From Geodermatophilus sabuli (lineage in GTDB: Bacteria > Actinomycetota > Actinomycetes > Mycobacteriales > Geodermatophilaceae): 64,000 bases of DNA. Position numbers and translations under genes: made by a program. Numbering within the stretch: the first letter of the stretch is position 1; each line of letters starts with the position of its first letter. The notes beneath the pieces were generated by a model that saw nothing but the letters and a program-made list of their open reading frames with translations, did not search any database and was not told the DNA's origin. The DNA is taken from assembly GCF_900215145.1 (NCBI RefSeq), contig NZ_OBDO01000005.1, forward strand, positions 310,001 through 374,000, written 5' to 3'. Below are positions 24,788 through 32,961 of this stretch, piece after piece.

Positions 24788-25126
24788 ATGATCCGCAGGA
24801 CAAGCCCTAGGTGCGTGGCTGTCCTGCGGGTCGGGAACTTCCGTCGCGCCCGGTTCGACAGTGCGGCCGCCTCCGTGGGGATGGCCGGCCTGGTCCCGCA
24901 CGAGCTGCGCCACACGGCCGCGAGTCTGGCCATCGCCTCCGGCGCGAACGTGAAGGCCGTCCAGTCGATGCTCGGGCACGCCAGCGCCGCCATGACCCTG
25001 GACCGCTACTCGCACCTGTTCGACGACCAGTTGGAGTCGGTGGCTGACCGGCTCAACGAGGCCCGTCAGCGGAGCGCTGTGCCCCCGTTGTGCCCCCAGG
25101 ACGTTGTCGTGCCCCTGAGTCGCTGA
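24788..25126 (+). pseudogene. Tyrosine integrase, C-terminal catalytic part only
   Basis: About 100 residues match the end of a phage-type tyrosine recombinase: NFRRARFDSAAASVGM, then the HxxR box HELRHTAASLAIASGA, LGHASAAMTLDRYSHLF with the nucleophilic Tyr, and DRLNEAR. The N-terminal arm- and core-binding domains and the first catalytic Arg are missing. The first codons (MIRRTSPR) come from a 28-bp stretch also found inverted at 20567-20594. The gene points to the tRNA and ends 30 bp before attR, as usual for integrases. It cannot be active as it stands. Confidence 0.85.
25078..25114. repeat. Candidate integrase arm sites, right
   Basis: TGTGCCCCC at 25078-25086 and 25089-25097, 11 bp apart, then GTGCCCC at 25109-25115. 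They match the left-end set in spacing and orientation. They overlap the 3' end of the integrase frame. Confidence 0.5.
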
Positions 25127-25156
25127 CGGGCAAGCCGCTGTCCTGCGGCTTCATAG

Positions 25157-25199
25157 GTGCCCCCGGCAGGATTCGAACCTGCGACACACGGTTTAGGAA
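25157..25199. repeat. attR core within tRNA-Arg
   Basis: Exact 43-bp copy of 20005-20047. It spans the anticodon loop to the 3' end of the tRNA, so integration left a complete tRNA gene on this side. Confidence 0.88.
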
Positions 25200-25230
25200 A
25201 CCGATGCTCTATCCCCTGAGCTACGGGGGC
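25158..25230 (-). tRNA. tRNA-Arg (anticodon CCT)
   Basis: The 73-base gene folds normally. The acceptor stem pairs GCCCCCG with CGGGGGC and has discriminator A. The D arm contains AGCTCAGGGG, the T loop is GGTTCGAATCC, and the anticodon loop TTCCTAA is closed by a GGTTT/AAACC stem. The anticodon CCT reads AGG Arg codons. CCA is not encoded. It is the integration site of the element to its left. Confidence 0.95.
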
Positions 25231-25322
25231 TCGTCGGCGGACCGACCGGGGCGTACTGGAGCAGGTTAGCGGGCGGGCGCCGACGTCCTCCCGGGACGCT
25301 CCCGGCGAACTACCGTCGTCCC

Positions 25323-25706
25323 ATGGTGGTCGCGCTGGCCGAGCTCACCCTCCTGGTGCTGCTGACCGGGCTGCTGCTGTACGTGCTCGGCACCTGGTCC
25401 ACCCGCCCGGTGCTGCGGACGGGCGGCGGGCAGACCCGGCTGCCCGCCCGCGCCCGCACGGATCTCGCCGCGGCCGTCGCGCAGGCCCGCTGGGCGCCGG
25501 CCCACGACGAGGTCGACGGCGTCACGCGGGTGTTGCTGCGGCGTGCCTACACCGGCCTCGACGGCCTGCCGGTGGTCCTCGAGGACAGGGTGTTCGACAC
25601 GTTCCCCGCAGCGGACCCGGCGTGGGAGGCGCGCTTCACCGAGGCGATGTCCGGTGCCCGGTTCCGCTGCGCCTACCTCAACGCCGAGGAGACGCCGGGC
25701 GCTTAG
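25323..25706 (+). CDS. Hypothetical protein with N-terminal membrane anchor
   Basis: A 127-residue protein. Residues 5-24 form one TM helix (LAELTLLVLLTGLLLYVLG); the rest is a soluble domain with ARWAPAHDEVDGVTRVLLRR, then a D-L-P-V-V-L-E-D strand and a C-terminal helix ending FRCAYLN. I do not recognise the family, though the layout is common in high-GC actinobacteria. Coding bias is strong. The gene starts 92 bp beyond the tRNA 5' end and is convergent with the hydrolase gene. Confidence 0.65.
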   Translation: MVVALAELTLLVLLTGLLLYVLGTWSTRPVLRTGGGQTRLPARARTDLAAAVAQARWAPAHDEVDGVTRVLLRRAYTGLDGLPVVLEDRVFDTFPAADPAWEARFTEAMSGARFRCAYLNAEETPGA

Positions 25707-25725
25707 GCGACGGCGCGCCGAGCGG

Positions 25726-26538
25726 TCAGGCGACGGCGCGCAGGGGCTCGGGCTGCCGGCGCCCCGCAGTCCGCTCCACGATGCGGGCGATCGTCGCCGG
25801 CCGGTCCGACTGCGGCGCGTGGCCGGCCATCAGCAGGGGGGTGAAGCGCGAGCCGGGGACCAGCGGCAGGTACCGCACGGTCTGGCCGGAGGCGACCCAG
25901 TCCGCGACGCCCTGCACCAGCGTGACCGGGCACTCGATCCGGTCGAGGCCGCGCGGGACGTCGAGCATGAGCCCCCACAGCACGGTGCGCCAGAAGTCGC
26001 GGGACTCGGCGAAGCCCTCCCGCGCGCCGACGGCCTCCTCCGGGGAGGTGCTCCACGGGCGCGCCTTGAGCGGCGCCAGCAGCGCAGCCCGCCCGACCGC
26101 CGAGCGTGAGACGGTCTCGATCACCGGCTCCGCCACCCGCATGAGGACCCGGGCCGCCCCCATGCCGGCGCCCTGGAGGACCCGCTCCTGCGGCACGTTC
26201 AGTCCGGACGGCGCGATCGCGACCACTGACAGGGCCCGGCCGCGGACGGCGAGTTCGAGGGCGATCCGGGCACCGAGGGAGTTGCCCAGCACGTGCACGC
26301 GGCCGAGCCCCAGCGTGTCGAGGGTGTGCTCGACGGCGTCGGTGATCGCCGGGACGGTGGGGCGTTCCTGCAGGTGCGGCGACCGCCCGACACCCGGGAG
26401 GTCGACGTTGACGACGCCGTAGCGCTCGGTCAGCGCCGGGAGGACGGCGGTGAAGTCGCGGCGGGAACTGCCCATGCCGTGCAGGAGCAGCAGCGGCTCG
26501 CCGGAGCCGGAACGGGTGGAGGACAGCAGTGCAGTCAC
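25726..26538 (-). CDS. Alpha/beta-fold hydrolase
   Basis: A 270-residue alpha/beta hydrolase. The oxyanion segment LLLHGMGSSRRDF is near residue 18 and DLPGVGRS near 46. The nucleophile elbow GNSLGA puts the Ser at 87. The Asp is in GVADWV near 215 and the His in AGHAPQ near 245. All catalytic residues are present. The substrate is unknown; relatives include esterases and C-C hydrolases. The GTG at 26538 starts just before the first strand. It lies 59 bp downstream of the cytosine permease gene on the same strand and may be its third operon member. Confidence 0.85.
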   Translation of the reverse strand: MTALLSSTRSGSGEPLLLLHGMGSSRRDFTAVLPALTERYGVVNVDLPGVGRSPHLQERPTVPAITDAVEHTLDTLGLGRVHVLGNSLGARIALELAVRGRALSVVAIAPSGLNVPQERVLQGAGMGAARVLMRVAEPVIETVSRSAVGRAALLAPLKARPWSTSPEEAVGAREGFAESRDFWRTVLWGLMLDVPRGLDRIECPVTLVQGVADWVASGQTVRYLPLVPGSRFTPLLMAGHAPQSDRPATIARIVERTAGRRQPEPLRAVA

Positions 26539-26597
26539 CGGTCTGCGGTACCCGGGCGTGGCCGACAGCAGGCCGTGACGTCGGCCACGCCCGGTTG

Positions 26598-27911
26598 TCA
26601 GCGGCCGGCGCCGACCGGCTCGGGGGTCACCGACCCCACCCGGGACAGCCCCATCGACAGCGCGATCGCCACGACGATGCCGATGACCGGTGGGATGCCG
26701 ATGCCGAGCTCGCCGCTGAGCCAGGCCAGGACCGCGGCCACCGCGTAGGCCACCAGGTTCGGCCACCGGACCGCGGACGGGACGGTCCCGGCGGGGATGC
26801 CGCGCCGGCGCCAGCGGGCGAGGAAGTCCCCGATGATGACGCCGCCCAGGGGTGGGATGAACGTGCCGAGCAGCCCCAGGTACTCCACCAGGTGGTTCTG
26901 CACCCCGGTCAGCGCCAGCACGGTGCCGATGACGGCGCCGCCGATCACGAACGGGCCCTTGCGCGGCCGGTCGAACAGCTCGGCGCCGGCCACCCCGAAG
27001 GCGTACGCGGTGTCGGCGTTGCTCTTCCAGAGGTTGCCGAACAGCAGGACCAGCCCCCAGCCGACCAGTCCCAGCTGGTACAGCACGAGGACGAAGTCGC
27101 CCTCGCCGAAGGTCAGCGCCCCGATCGCGCCGAAGAACACCATCAGCCCGTTGCCGACGAGGAACCCGATGATGCAGGCCCACACCGCGTGCGACCCGCG
27201 GCGGGCGAACCGCGTCCAGTTGGGCGCCTGGGTGCCGGCGGAGACGAACGTGCCGACGACGGTGGTGATGGCCACGGCGATGGCCATGGTCGCCGTCGGC
27301 CGGACGCCGGTGAGCCCGTCCACGCCGCCGACCTCCTGCACCGACCGGATGACCACCCAGAACGCCAGGACGAGGATCAGCGGGGTGGAGACCAGCGACA
27401 CCCAGTACATGCCGCGGTAGCCCCAGTAGGCGGTGGCGCACATCAGCGCGCTGGTCACCACCATGACCGTGGCGCGGGCGCCGTAGGAGCGCCAGTCCAG
27501 CGCTTCGGCGGTCAGGTCACCGATGGTCCCGACGACGACGCCGTACCAGCCGATCTGGGTGCCCCCGAGCAGGATCGAGGACAGTTTCGCGCCGCGGGTG
27601 CCCAGCGTGTACCGGGCCATCACCACGGTCGTCAGCCCGGTGCGTGCGCCGATCCAGCCCATCACCGCCACGTACGCGCCGAGGATGACCGAGCCGGCGA
27701 GGATGACCAGGACGAGGTCGCCGAAGGCGAACGCCGGGCCCAGGGCCGCGCCGGCCAGCATCGTCGGGGTGAAGACGGTGAAGCCGAGGAGCACCACCGC
27801 GACGGAGAAGAACGACTTGCGGGCGTGCGCCGGGACGGGCGTCACCGGGTAGTCCGGGTCGACGACGGCGGCCTCGCTCACCGCGGGAGCGGACTGCTCC
27901 GGGGCACTCAC
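26598..27911 (-). CDS. codB: NCS1-family cytosine/purine permease (CodB-like)
   Basis: A 437-residue transporter with about 12 TM helices, matching the NCS1 nucleobase:cation symporters. Family features include FTPTMLAGAALGPAFAFGDL in TM1, GARTGLTTVVMARYTLG, and GTQIGWYG. A conserved APNWTRFAR region sits in the middle. The GTG start overlaps the upstream deaminase stop by 4 bp (27908-27911), so the two are translationally coupled. Together they import cytosine (or a related base) and deaminate it. The direct substrate is inferred from this partnership. Confidence 0.9.
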   Translation of the reverse strand: MSAPEQSAPAVSEAAVVDPDYPVTPVPAHARKSFFSVAVVLLGFTVFTPTMLAGAALGPAFAFGDLVLVILAGSVILGAYVAVMGWIGARTGLTTVVMARYTLGTRGAKLSSILLGGTQIGWYGVVVGTIGDLTAEALDWRSYGARATVMVVTSALMCATAYWGYRGMYWVSLVSTPLILVLAFWVVIRSVQEVGGVDGLTGVRPTATMAIAVAITTVVGTFVSAGTQAPNWTRFARRGSHAVWACIIGFLVGNGLMVFFGAIGALTFGEGDFVLVLYQLGLVGWGLVLLFGNLWKSNADTAYAFGVAGAELFDRPRKGPFVIGGAVIGTVLALTGVQNHLVEYLGLLGTFIPPLGGVIIGDFLARWRRRGIPAGTVPSAVRWPNLVAYAVAAVLAWLSGELGIGIPPVIGIVVAIALSMGLSRVGSVTPEPVGAGR

Positions 27912-28405
27912 GACTCCTCCCCGATGTCCTCGAGCCACAGCTCCGGCCGCTCGGCCAGCATGCGCTCCATGAGCGCGATGCAGTCCGCGTCGTCCAGGAC
28001 GTCGACCTGCACGCCCTTGGACCGCAGCAGCTCCTCCGACGCCTGGAAGCTGCGGTTCTCGCCGACGACGATCCGCGGGATGTCGTAGAGCAGCGCCGTC
28101 CCCGCGCACATGAAGCAGGGGGAGAGGGTCGTGTAGAGCGTGCTGCGGCGGTAGACCGACGCCGGGAGCCGGCCGGCCTGCTCGATGCAGTCGGTCTCGC
28201 CGTGCCGGATGGCGCTGCCCATCTGGACGCGGCGGTTGCGGCCCACGGCGAGCACGCGGTCGCCGTCGACCAGCGCGGCGCCGATCGGGACCCCGCCCTC
28301 CTCCCAGCCGATCCGCGCCTGCTCGACGGCGAGGCCGAGGAGGAACCGGTCGCGTTCCGCGGGGGCGAGGTCCGGCGGGACGGTGGGGAGTGCGGGTGTG
28401 GACAC
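27908..28405 (-). CDS. Cytidine-deaminase-fold nucleobase deaminase (yeast-type cytosine deaminase)
   Basis: A 165-residue zinc deaminase. The metal and proton-shuttle residues H68 and E70 lie in RHGETDC; C97 and C100 lie in SPCFMC. The protein size and the C-terminal region (IVVGENRSFQASEELLRSKG, then ERPELWLEDIG) match Fcy1-type cytosine deaminases rather than tRNA adenosine deaminases or the amidohydrolase CodA. It would convert cytosine to uracil for pyrimidine salvage. The GTG at 28405 has GAGGAG just upstream. First gene of the operon with the NCS1 permease. Confidence 0.88.
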   Translation of the reverse strand: MSTPALPTVPPDLAPAERDRFLLGLAVEQARIGWEEGGVPIGAALVDGDRVLAVGRNRRVQMGSAIRHGETDCIEQAGRLPASVYRRSTLYTTLSPCFMCAGTALLYDIPRIVVGENRSFQASEELLRSKGVQVDVLDDADCIALMERMLAERPELWLEDIGEES

Positions 28406-28633
28406 GGGTGCTCCTCGAGGTGGGGCGGCGCGTTGACCCCGGCAGCGAACCCCTGCCCGGGGGTGCCCGGCAAGGGACACGGTGTCCGGGCCGCGAGGTC
28501 GTGCCCTCGACGCGGCGCCCCGTCGCCTCGGCGCCCGTCCCGCCGGGCTGTCGACCCTGTCTGCGCACCGGACCGGACCCGCAGGCGGTGCCCGGCCCCA
28601 CCCGCGGGTGGGGCGACTGGGCAGGATGGGGCC

Positions 28634-29080
28634 ATGGGACAGGTCGTGGCCACCGCCGAACGCGTCGTCCGAGCCCCGGCGGAGCGCGTGCTCGCCGCCC
28701 TCGCCGACTACACCGAGACCCGCCGTCGCGTGCTGCCCGAGCAGTTCAGCGACTACCGGGTCGAAGCCGGCGGGCAGGGAGCCGGCACCCGGGTGGCGTG
28801 GCGGTTCGCCGCCACCGCCAAGCGGGTCCGTGACCAGCTGCTCGAGGTCACCCAGCCCGACGCCGCCACGCTCGTGGAGTCCGACACCCGCTCCTCGATG
28901 GTGACCACCTGGACGGTGCACCCGGCCGAAGCCGGACTCAGCACCGTGCGGGTGCGCACCACCTGGAACGGCGCTGGCGGCATCGGCGGGTTCTTCGAGC
29001 GCACCTTCGCGCCCAAGGGGCTGCGCCGGGTGTACGAGGACGTGCTGGGCCGGCTGGACCGGGAGCTGGCGGCGGGCTGA
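28634..29080 (+). CDS. SRPBCC-family protein (polyketide cyclase/START-like fold)
   Basis: A 148-residue single-domain protein of the SRPBCC helix-grip fold. It starts VVATAERVVRAPAERVLAAL, contains GAGTRVAWRF and DTRSSMVTTWTV strands, and ends in the long C-terminal helix (RRVYEDVLGRLDREL). Such proteins bind small hydrophobic ligands; no catalytic function can be assigned. The ATG at 28634 follows CAGGATGGGG. It is 56 bp upstream of the sirtuin gene on the same strand. Confidence 0.8.
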   Translation: MGQVVATAERVVRAPAERVLAALADYTETRRRVLPEQFSDYRVEAGGQGAGTRVAWRFAATAKRVRDQLLEVTQPDAATLVESDTRSSMVTTWTVHPAEAGLSTVRVRTTWNGAGGIGGFFERTFAPKGLRRVYEDVLGRLDRELAAG

Positions 29081-29136
29081 CCCGCCGGCGTCCCCGGCCG
29101 GCGGCGCGGGGAGCCACCGGAGGGGACGATGGCCGG

Positions 29137-29988
29137 GTGACCGCAGCACCCGCCGTCGTCGAGCCCACCGCCCTGGACGCCCTCGCGGCGCTGGTGGACG
29201 ACGGCGACGTCGTCGTCCTCTCCGGTGCCGGGCTGTCCACCGACTCCGGCATCCCCGACTACCGCGGCGCCACCGGGTCGCTGCGCCGGCACACGCCGAT
29301 GACGTACCAGACCTTCCTCCGCGACCCCGCCGGGCGGCACCGGTACTGGGCGCGCAGCTTCGTCGGCTGGCGCCGGATCGCCGCCGCCCGGCCCAACGCC
29401 GGGCACCGCGCCGTCGCCGACCTGCAGGACGCCGGCCTGGTCACCGGCGTCATCACCCAGAACGTCGACGGACTGCACCAGGCGGCCGGGGCGCGGGACG
29501 TCCTCGAGCTGCACGGCGGCCTGGACCGCACCCTCTGCCTGGCCTGCGGGGACGTCGCCAGCCGCGCCGCGCTCGACGAGCGGCTGCGGGCGGCCAACCC
29601 GCACTTCGGCCCCCACGTGGACGAGGTCAACCCCGACGGCGACGCCGAGCTGCCCGACGAGGTCCTCGACGGGTTCGTGATGGTCGACTGCCTGGCTTGC
29701 GGGCGCGGGCCGCTCAAGCCCGACGTCGTCTTCTTCGGCGAGACCGTGCCCCGCGACCGGGTCGCCACCTGCTTCGCCATGGTCGAGGAGGCCGGGGCGC
29801 TGGTCGTCCTCGGCTCGTCGTTGACGGTGATGAGCGGCTACCGGTTCGTCCTGCGCGCGGAGAAGCTCGGCGTCCCCGTGGCGCTGGTCAACCTCGGCCC
29901 CACCCGCGGCGACGCCAAGGCCGACGTCCGGGTCGACGCCCCGCTCGGCGCCGTCCTGCCCGAGCTGGCCCGCCGCCTCGCGGCGTGA
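29137..29988 (+). CDS. Sir2-family NAD-dependent protein deacylase
   Basis: A 283-residue sirtuin, which removes acetyl or related acyl groups from lysines using NAD+. The NAD-binding motif GAGLSTDSGIPDYRG is near residue 31, TQNVDGLH near 108, and the catalytic His in ELHGG near 126. Zinc ligands are C-L-A-C near 135 and C-L-A-C near 187. The conserved LKPDVVFFGE follows, and GSSLTV near 229 contacts NAD. The start is a GTG at 29137. Length and motifs are normal, so it should be active. Confidence 0.95.
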   Translation: MTAAPAVVEPTALDALAALVDDGDVVVLSGAGLSTDSGIPDYRGATGSLRRHTPMTYQTFLRDPAGRHRYWARSFVGWRRIAAARPNAGHRAVADLQDAGLVTGVITQNVDGLHQAAGARDVLELHGGLDRTLCLACGDVASRAALDERLRAANPHFGPHVDEVNPDGDAELPDEVLDGFVMVDCLACGRGPLKPDVVFFGETVPRDRVATCFAMVEEAGALVVLGSSLTVMSGYRFVLRAEKLGVPVALVNLGPTRGDAKADVRVDAPLGAVLPELARRLAA

Positions 29989-30054
29989 GCCGCGAGGTCG
30001 ACCGCCCCCGGGTCCAGCTCGCCGAGACCGGGCTGGGGGAGCGCGGCCCGGTTT

Positions 30055-30115
30055 GAGGGAGGACCTCCCCTGCCCCCCACCGCTCGCGAGCTCGCGCCGG
30101 GACCCTGCAGGGAGG
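30055..30115. repeat. Dispersed palindromic repeat, copy 1
   Basis: GAGGGAGGACCTCCCCTGCC begins the repeat, then a CTCGCGAGCTCGCG centre and GGGACCCTGCAGGGAGG end. CCTCCCCTGC pairs with GCAGGGAGG with one bulge, so a long stem can form. It lies after the sirtuin gene and before the TIGR02328-type gene. Confidence 0.8.
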
Positions 30116-30159
30116 CCGTGACCGCGCGGCGGGCAGCGACCTCGGCGAGGATCGAGCCG

Positions 30160-31080
30160 ATGCAGACCTTCCTGCCCGTCGCCGACTTCGAGGAGAGCGC
30201 CCGGCTCCTGGACTCACCCCGCCTCGGCAAGCAGCGGGTCGAGACCCTGCAGGTGCTGCGGGCGCTGGAGCTGCCCGACTACGGCTGGGTGTCGCACCCG
30301 GTCGTGCGGATGTGGCGGGGACGCACGCCGGCGCTGGTCGCCTACGGGCTGGCGATGGTCCGGGTCTGGCGCGAACGCGGGTTCGCCGACAGCACGCACT
30401 CCCTGATCGCCGAGTTCGCCCCCGACGTGGTCGGCGTGCCCCAGGAGGAGCTGGCGCGCGCGGGGCTGCTGCCGTCCTGGGTGGGGGACGAGGCGCTGCA
30501 CCTGTCCCACCGGTCGAACCTGCTGGCCAAGGAACCGGACTTCTACCGCCCACGGTTCACCGAGCGCTTCGGCCCCGAGCCCGACGACCTGCCCTACGTC
30601 TGGCCCGAGCCGGACGACGTCCCGCCGGCACCGGCTCCGGAGGGCGTGCGCGTGTGGGTGGTGCGGCCCCGGGCGCACAACGAGCTCGGCGCCTGCCTGG
30701 CGGCCGGCGTCGTGGGACTGGGCACCCAGTCCGGCATCGACGTCGACGCCACCGGCCTCGGCCCGGCCGAGCTGCGGGCCCTGTCGAAGGAGATCTCCGG
30801 CCGGCGCCCCGCCAAGGACCTCCGCCAGCTGTCGACCTTCCTCGACGAGGTGCGCCCCGGTGACCGGGTCGGCCTGCCCGTCGAGCACGGCGCCGGCCTG
30901 CTGCTGGGCGAGGTGGTGGGGGAGTACCTGTTCCAGGGGCGCGAGCTGCTGCCGCACCGACGTCCGGCCCGGTGGGAGCGTGTGGTGCCGCGCTCGGCGG
31001 CCCGCCCCCCGGCGACCCTGCAGGACCCCCGCGCGCTGTTCGAGGTCGTCCTCGACCCCGCACACCTGTCCGGCAACTGA
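30160..31080 (+). CDS. TIGR02328/MSMEG_6728-like protein (pyrimidine-dimer glycosylase-like N-terminus)
   Basis: A 306-residue protein. The first 150 residues resemble the MSMEG_6728/TIGR02328 family: MQTFLPVADFEESARLLDS, then RLGKQRVETLQVL, HPVVRMWRGR, and LAKEPDFYRPRF. This family shares features with the pyrimidine-dimer DNA glycosylase fold of T4 endonuclease V. The second half (from about 160) is less conserved, and I infer no function for it. The ATG at 30160 begins the conserved region; an upstream GTG at 30118 lies next to the repeat element. DNA-repair activity is inference. Confidence 0.75.
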   Translation: MQTFLPVADFEESARLLDSPRLGKQRVETLQVLRALELPDYGWVSHPVVRMWRGRTPALVAYGLAMVRVWRERGFADSTHSLIAEFAPDVVGVPQEELARAGLLPSWVGDEALHLSHRSNLLAKEPDFYRPRFTERFGPEPDDLPYVWPEPDDVPPAPAPEGVRVWVVRPRAHNELGACLAAGVVGLGTQSGIDVDATGLGPAELRALSKEISGRRPAKDLRQLSTFLDEVRPGDRVGLPVEHGAGLLLGEVVGEYLFQGRELLPHRRPARWERVVPRSAARPPATLQDPRALFEVVLDPAHLSGN

Positions 31081-31117
31081 GCGGCGCGCGACCCCGCGGG
31101 TGTGCCAGGGTGCCGGG

Positions 31118-32530
31118 ATGGCGCGCCCGTCTGTGCTCCCGAGCCAGTCCGTCGACTTCCCGCGGTGGTACCAGGACGTCGTGGCCAAGGCCGAGCTGGC
31201 CGACAACGGCCCGGTCCGCGGGACGATGGTCATCCGGCCCTACGGGTACGCGATCTGGGAGCGGCTGCAGGCGGAGGTCGACGACCGCATCAAGGCCGCC
31301 GGCGCCCGCAACGCCTACTTCCCGTTGCTCATCCCGGAGTCGTACCTGCGGCGCGAGGCCGAGCACGTGGCGGGCTTCAGCCCCGAGCTGGCGGTGGTCA
31401 CGCACGCCGGGGGCAAGGAGCTGGAGGTCCCCGCGGTCGTCCGGCCCACCAGCGAGACGGTCATCGGCGAGTACATGGCCAAGTGGGTGCAGAGCCACCG
31501 CGACCTGCCGCTGCTGCTCAACCAGTGGGCCAACGTCGTGCGGTGGGAGCTGCGGCCCCGGCTCTTCCTCCGCACGACGGAGTTCCTCTGGCAGGAGGGC
31601 CACACCGCGCACGCCACGGAGGAGGAGGCGACCGCCTACGCACGGCGGATCCTGCGCGAGGTCTACGCCGACGTGATGACCGAGGTGCTGGCCATCCCGG
31701 TCGTGCCCGGGCGCAAGACCCGCAGGGAGCGCTTCGCCGGCGCGGTCGCCACCCTGACCTGCGAGGCGATGATGCGCGACGGCAAGGCGCTGCAGATGGG
31801 CACCAGCCATGAGCTGGGGCAGAACTTCTCCCGGGCCTTCGGCATCGACTTCCTCGGTGCCGACGGCGAGCGGCGGCTGGCCTGGACGACGTCCTGGGGT
31901 TCCTCCACCCGCATGGTCGGTGGCCTGGTCATGAGTCACGGCGACGACGCGGGGCTGCGGCTGCCGCCCCGGCTGGCACCGGTGCAGGCAGTCGTGCTGG
32001 TCGCCCGTGCCGGGGAGGGTGTCGACCGGGCCGCCCGGACGGTGGCCGACGACCTGCGGGCGCACGGGGTGCGGGTCGAGCTCGACGACCGGACCGACGT
32101 CCCGTTCGGTCGCCGCGCCGTCGACTGGGAGCTCAAGGGCGTCCCGGTGCGCGTCGACCTCGGGCCGCGGGACGTGGCGGCGGGGCGGGTCGCCGTCGTC
32201 CGCCGGGTCCCCGGTTCGGCGACGCTGGTCCCGCCGGCCGCCGTGGCCGAGGAGACCCGGCGCGCGCTCGAGGAGGACCAGGCACGGTTGCTCACGGAGG
32301 CCCGCGCCCGGCTCGCCGAGCGGACGGCCGACGTGGCGACGCCCGACGAGGCCCTCGCCGCCGCGCGGGACGGGTGGGCCCGGGTCGAGTGGGCGAGGCT
32401 GGGCCCCGAGGGGGAGGCCCGGCTCGCCGAGGAGGGCGTCACCGTCCGCTGCCTGGTCCGGCCGGACGGCGGCCTGCCCGGCAGCGACGACGAGCCGGGC
32501 GCCCTGGCCGTGGTCGGTCGGGCCTACTGA
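31118..32530 (+). CDS. proS: Prolyl-tRNA synthetase, archaeal/eukaryotic type
   Basis: A 470-residue class II synthetase charging tRNA-Pro. It is the archaeal/eukaryotic-type ProRS: no inserted editing domain between motifs 2 and 3, and the protein ends in Tyr as that group does. Visible motifs are SVDFPRWYQDVV, the motif 1 region IRPYGYAIWERLQ, PTSETVIGEYMAKWV, motif 2 RPRLFLRTTEFLWQEGHTAH, and motif 3 region TTSWGSSTRMVGGLV. The anticodon-binding domain follows from about 280. The ATG at 31118 begins at the family's usual N-terminus. A YbaK-type deacylase gene lies less than 1 kb downstream. Confidence 0.95.
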   Translation: MARPSVLPSQSVDFPRWYQDVVAKAELADNGPVRGTMVIRPYGYAIWERLQAEVDDRIKAAGARNAYFPLLIPESYLRREAEHVAGFSPELAVVTHAGGKELEVPAVVRPTSETVIGEYMAKWVQSHRDLPLLLNQWANVVRWELRPRLFLRTTEFLWQEGHTAHATEEEATAYARRILREVYADVMTEVLAIPVVPGRKTRRERFAGAVATLTCEAMMRDGKALQMGTSHELGQNFSRAFGIDFLGADGERRLAWTTSWGSSTRMVGGLVMSHGDDAGLRLPPRLAPVQAVVLVARAGEGVDRAARTVADDLRAHGVRVELDDRTDVPFGRRAVDWELKGVPVRVDLGPRDVAAGRVAVVRRVPGSATLVPPAAVAEETRRALEEDQARLLTEARARLAERTADVATPDEALAAARDGWARVEWARLGPEGEARLAEEGVTVRCLVRPDGGLPGSDDEPGALAVVGRAY

Positions 32531-32961
32531 GGGGCGCCGCCAGGCAGTGGCACGTTCTGCAGCCGGACCTGGCCGCGGGCCACGGGCTTGCCGTCCTCGC
32601 TGCGGGTCAGCGTGACCAGCCACAGCTGCAGGGTGCGGCCCTGCTGGATCGGCTCGGCCAGGACGTCCACCCGCCCCGTGGTGACGGGCCGGAGGAAGTC
32701 GGTGCTGTTGTTGACGCCGACCGCGAACTGGCCGCGGTCGACCACCGCCGCGCTGGCGCCGATGCTCGCGGCCGACTCGACGACGGTGCAGTACACGCCG
32801 CCGTGGACCACGCCCCACGGCGTGTGCTGGTCCGGCCCCAGGTCGACGTGCCCGGCCACCCGGGTGCCGCTGACCTCGCTGACCTCGAACCCGGAGGCGG
32901 CGACGAACCGGCTGGCCGCGGTGAGGTCGACCGACGGCAGGCCGCTCGGCGGGGTGCTCAC
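32524..32961 (-). CDS. PaaI-type hotdog-fold thioesterase
   Basis: A 145-residue hotdog-fold protein. The family motif WGVVHGGVYCTVVESAAS at about residue 48 carries the HGG turn and catalytic acidic helix of PaaI-type acyl-CoA thioesterases. It is followed by FLRPVTTGRVDVLAEPIQQGR, a second characteristic strand pair. Substrate is unknown. Its last codons overlap the proS stop by 7 bp on the opposite strand. The GTG start overlaps the upstream VOC gene by 4 bp, so the two are translated together. Confidence 0.85.
   Translation of the reverse strand: MSTPPSGLPSVDLTAASRFVAASGFEVSEVSGTRVAGHVDLGPDQHTPWGVVHGGVYCTVVESAASIGASAAVVDRGQFAVGVNNSTDFLRPVTTGRVDVLAEPIQQGRTLQLWLVTLTRSEDGKPVARGQVRLQNVPLPGGAPQ

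Larger units (their letters stand above)
20005..25199. mobile_element. Integrated element in tRNA-Arg(CCT), about 5.15 kb, integrase decayed
   Basis: A 43-bp exact direct repeat bounds this segment (20005-20047 and 25157-25199). The right copy is the anticodon-to-3' end half of an intact tRNA-Arg gene. Beside it lies the C-terminal half of a tyrosine integrase pointing at the tRNA, the usual arrangement of a phage-type integrative element. Contents are two GAF-ANTAR genes, two membrane-protein genes, two small proteins and repeated motifs. No replication, conjugation or phage structural genes are present. With its integrase truncated it is probably immobile now. Confidence 0.8.
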
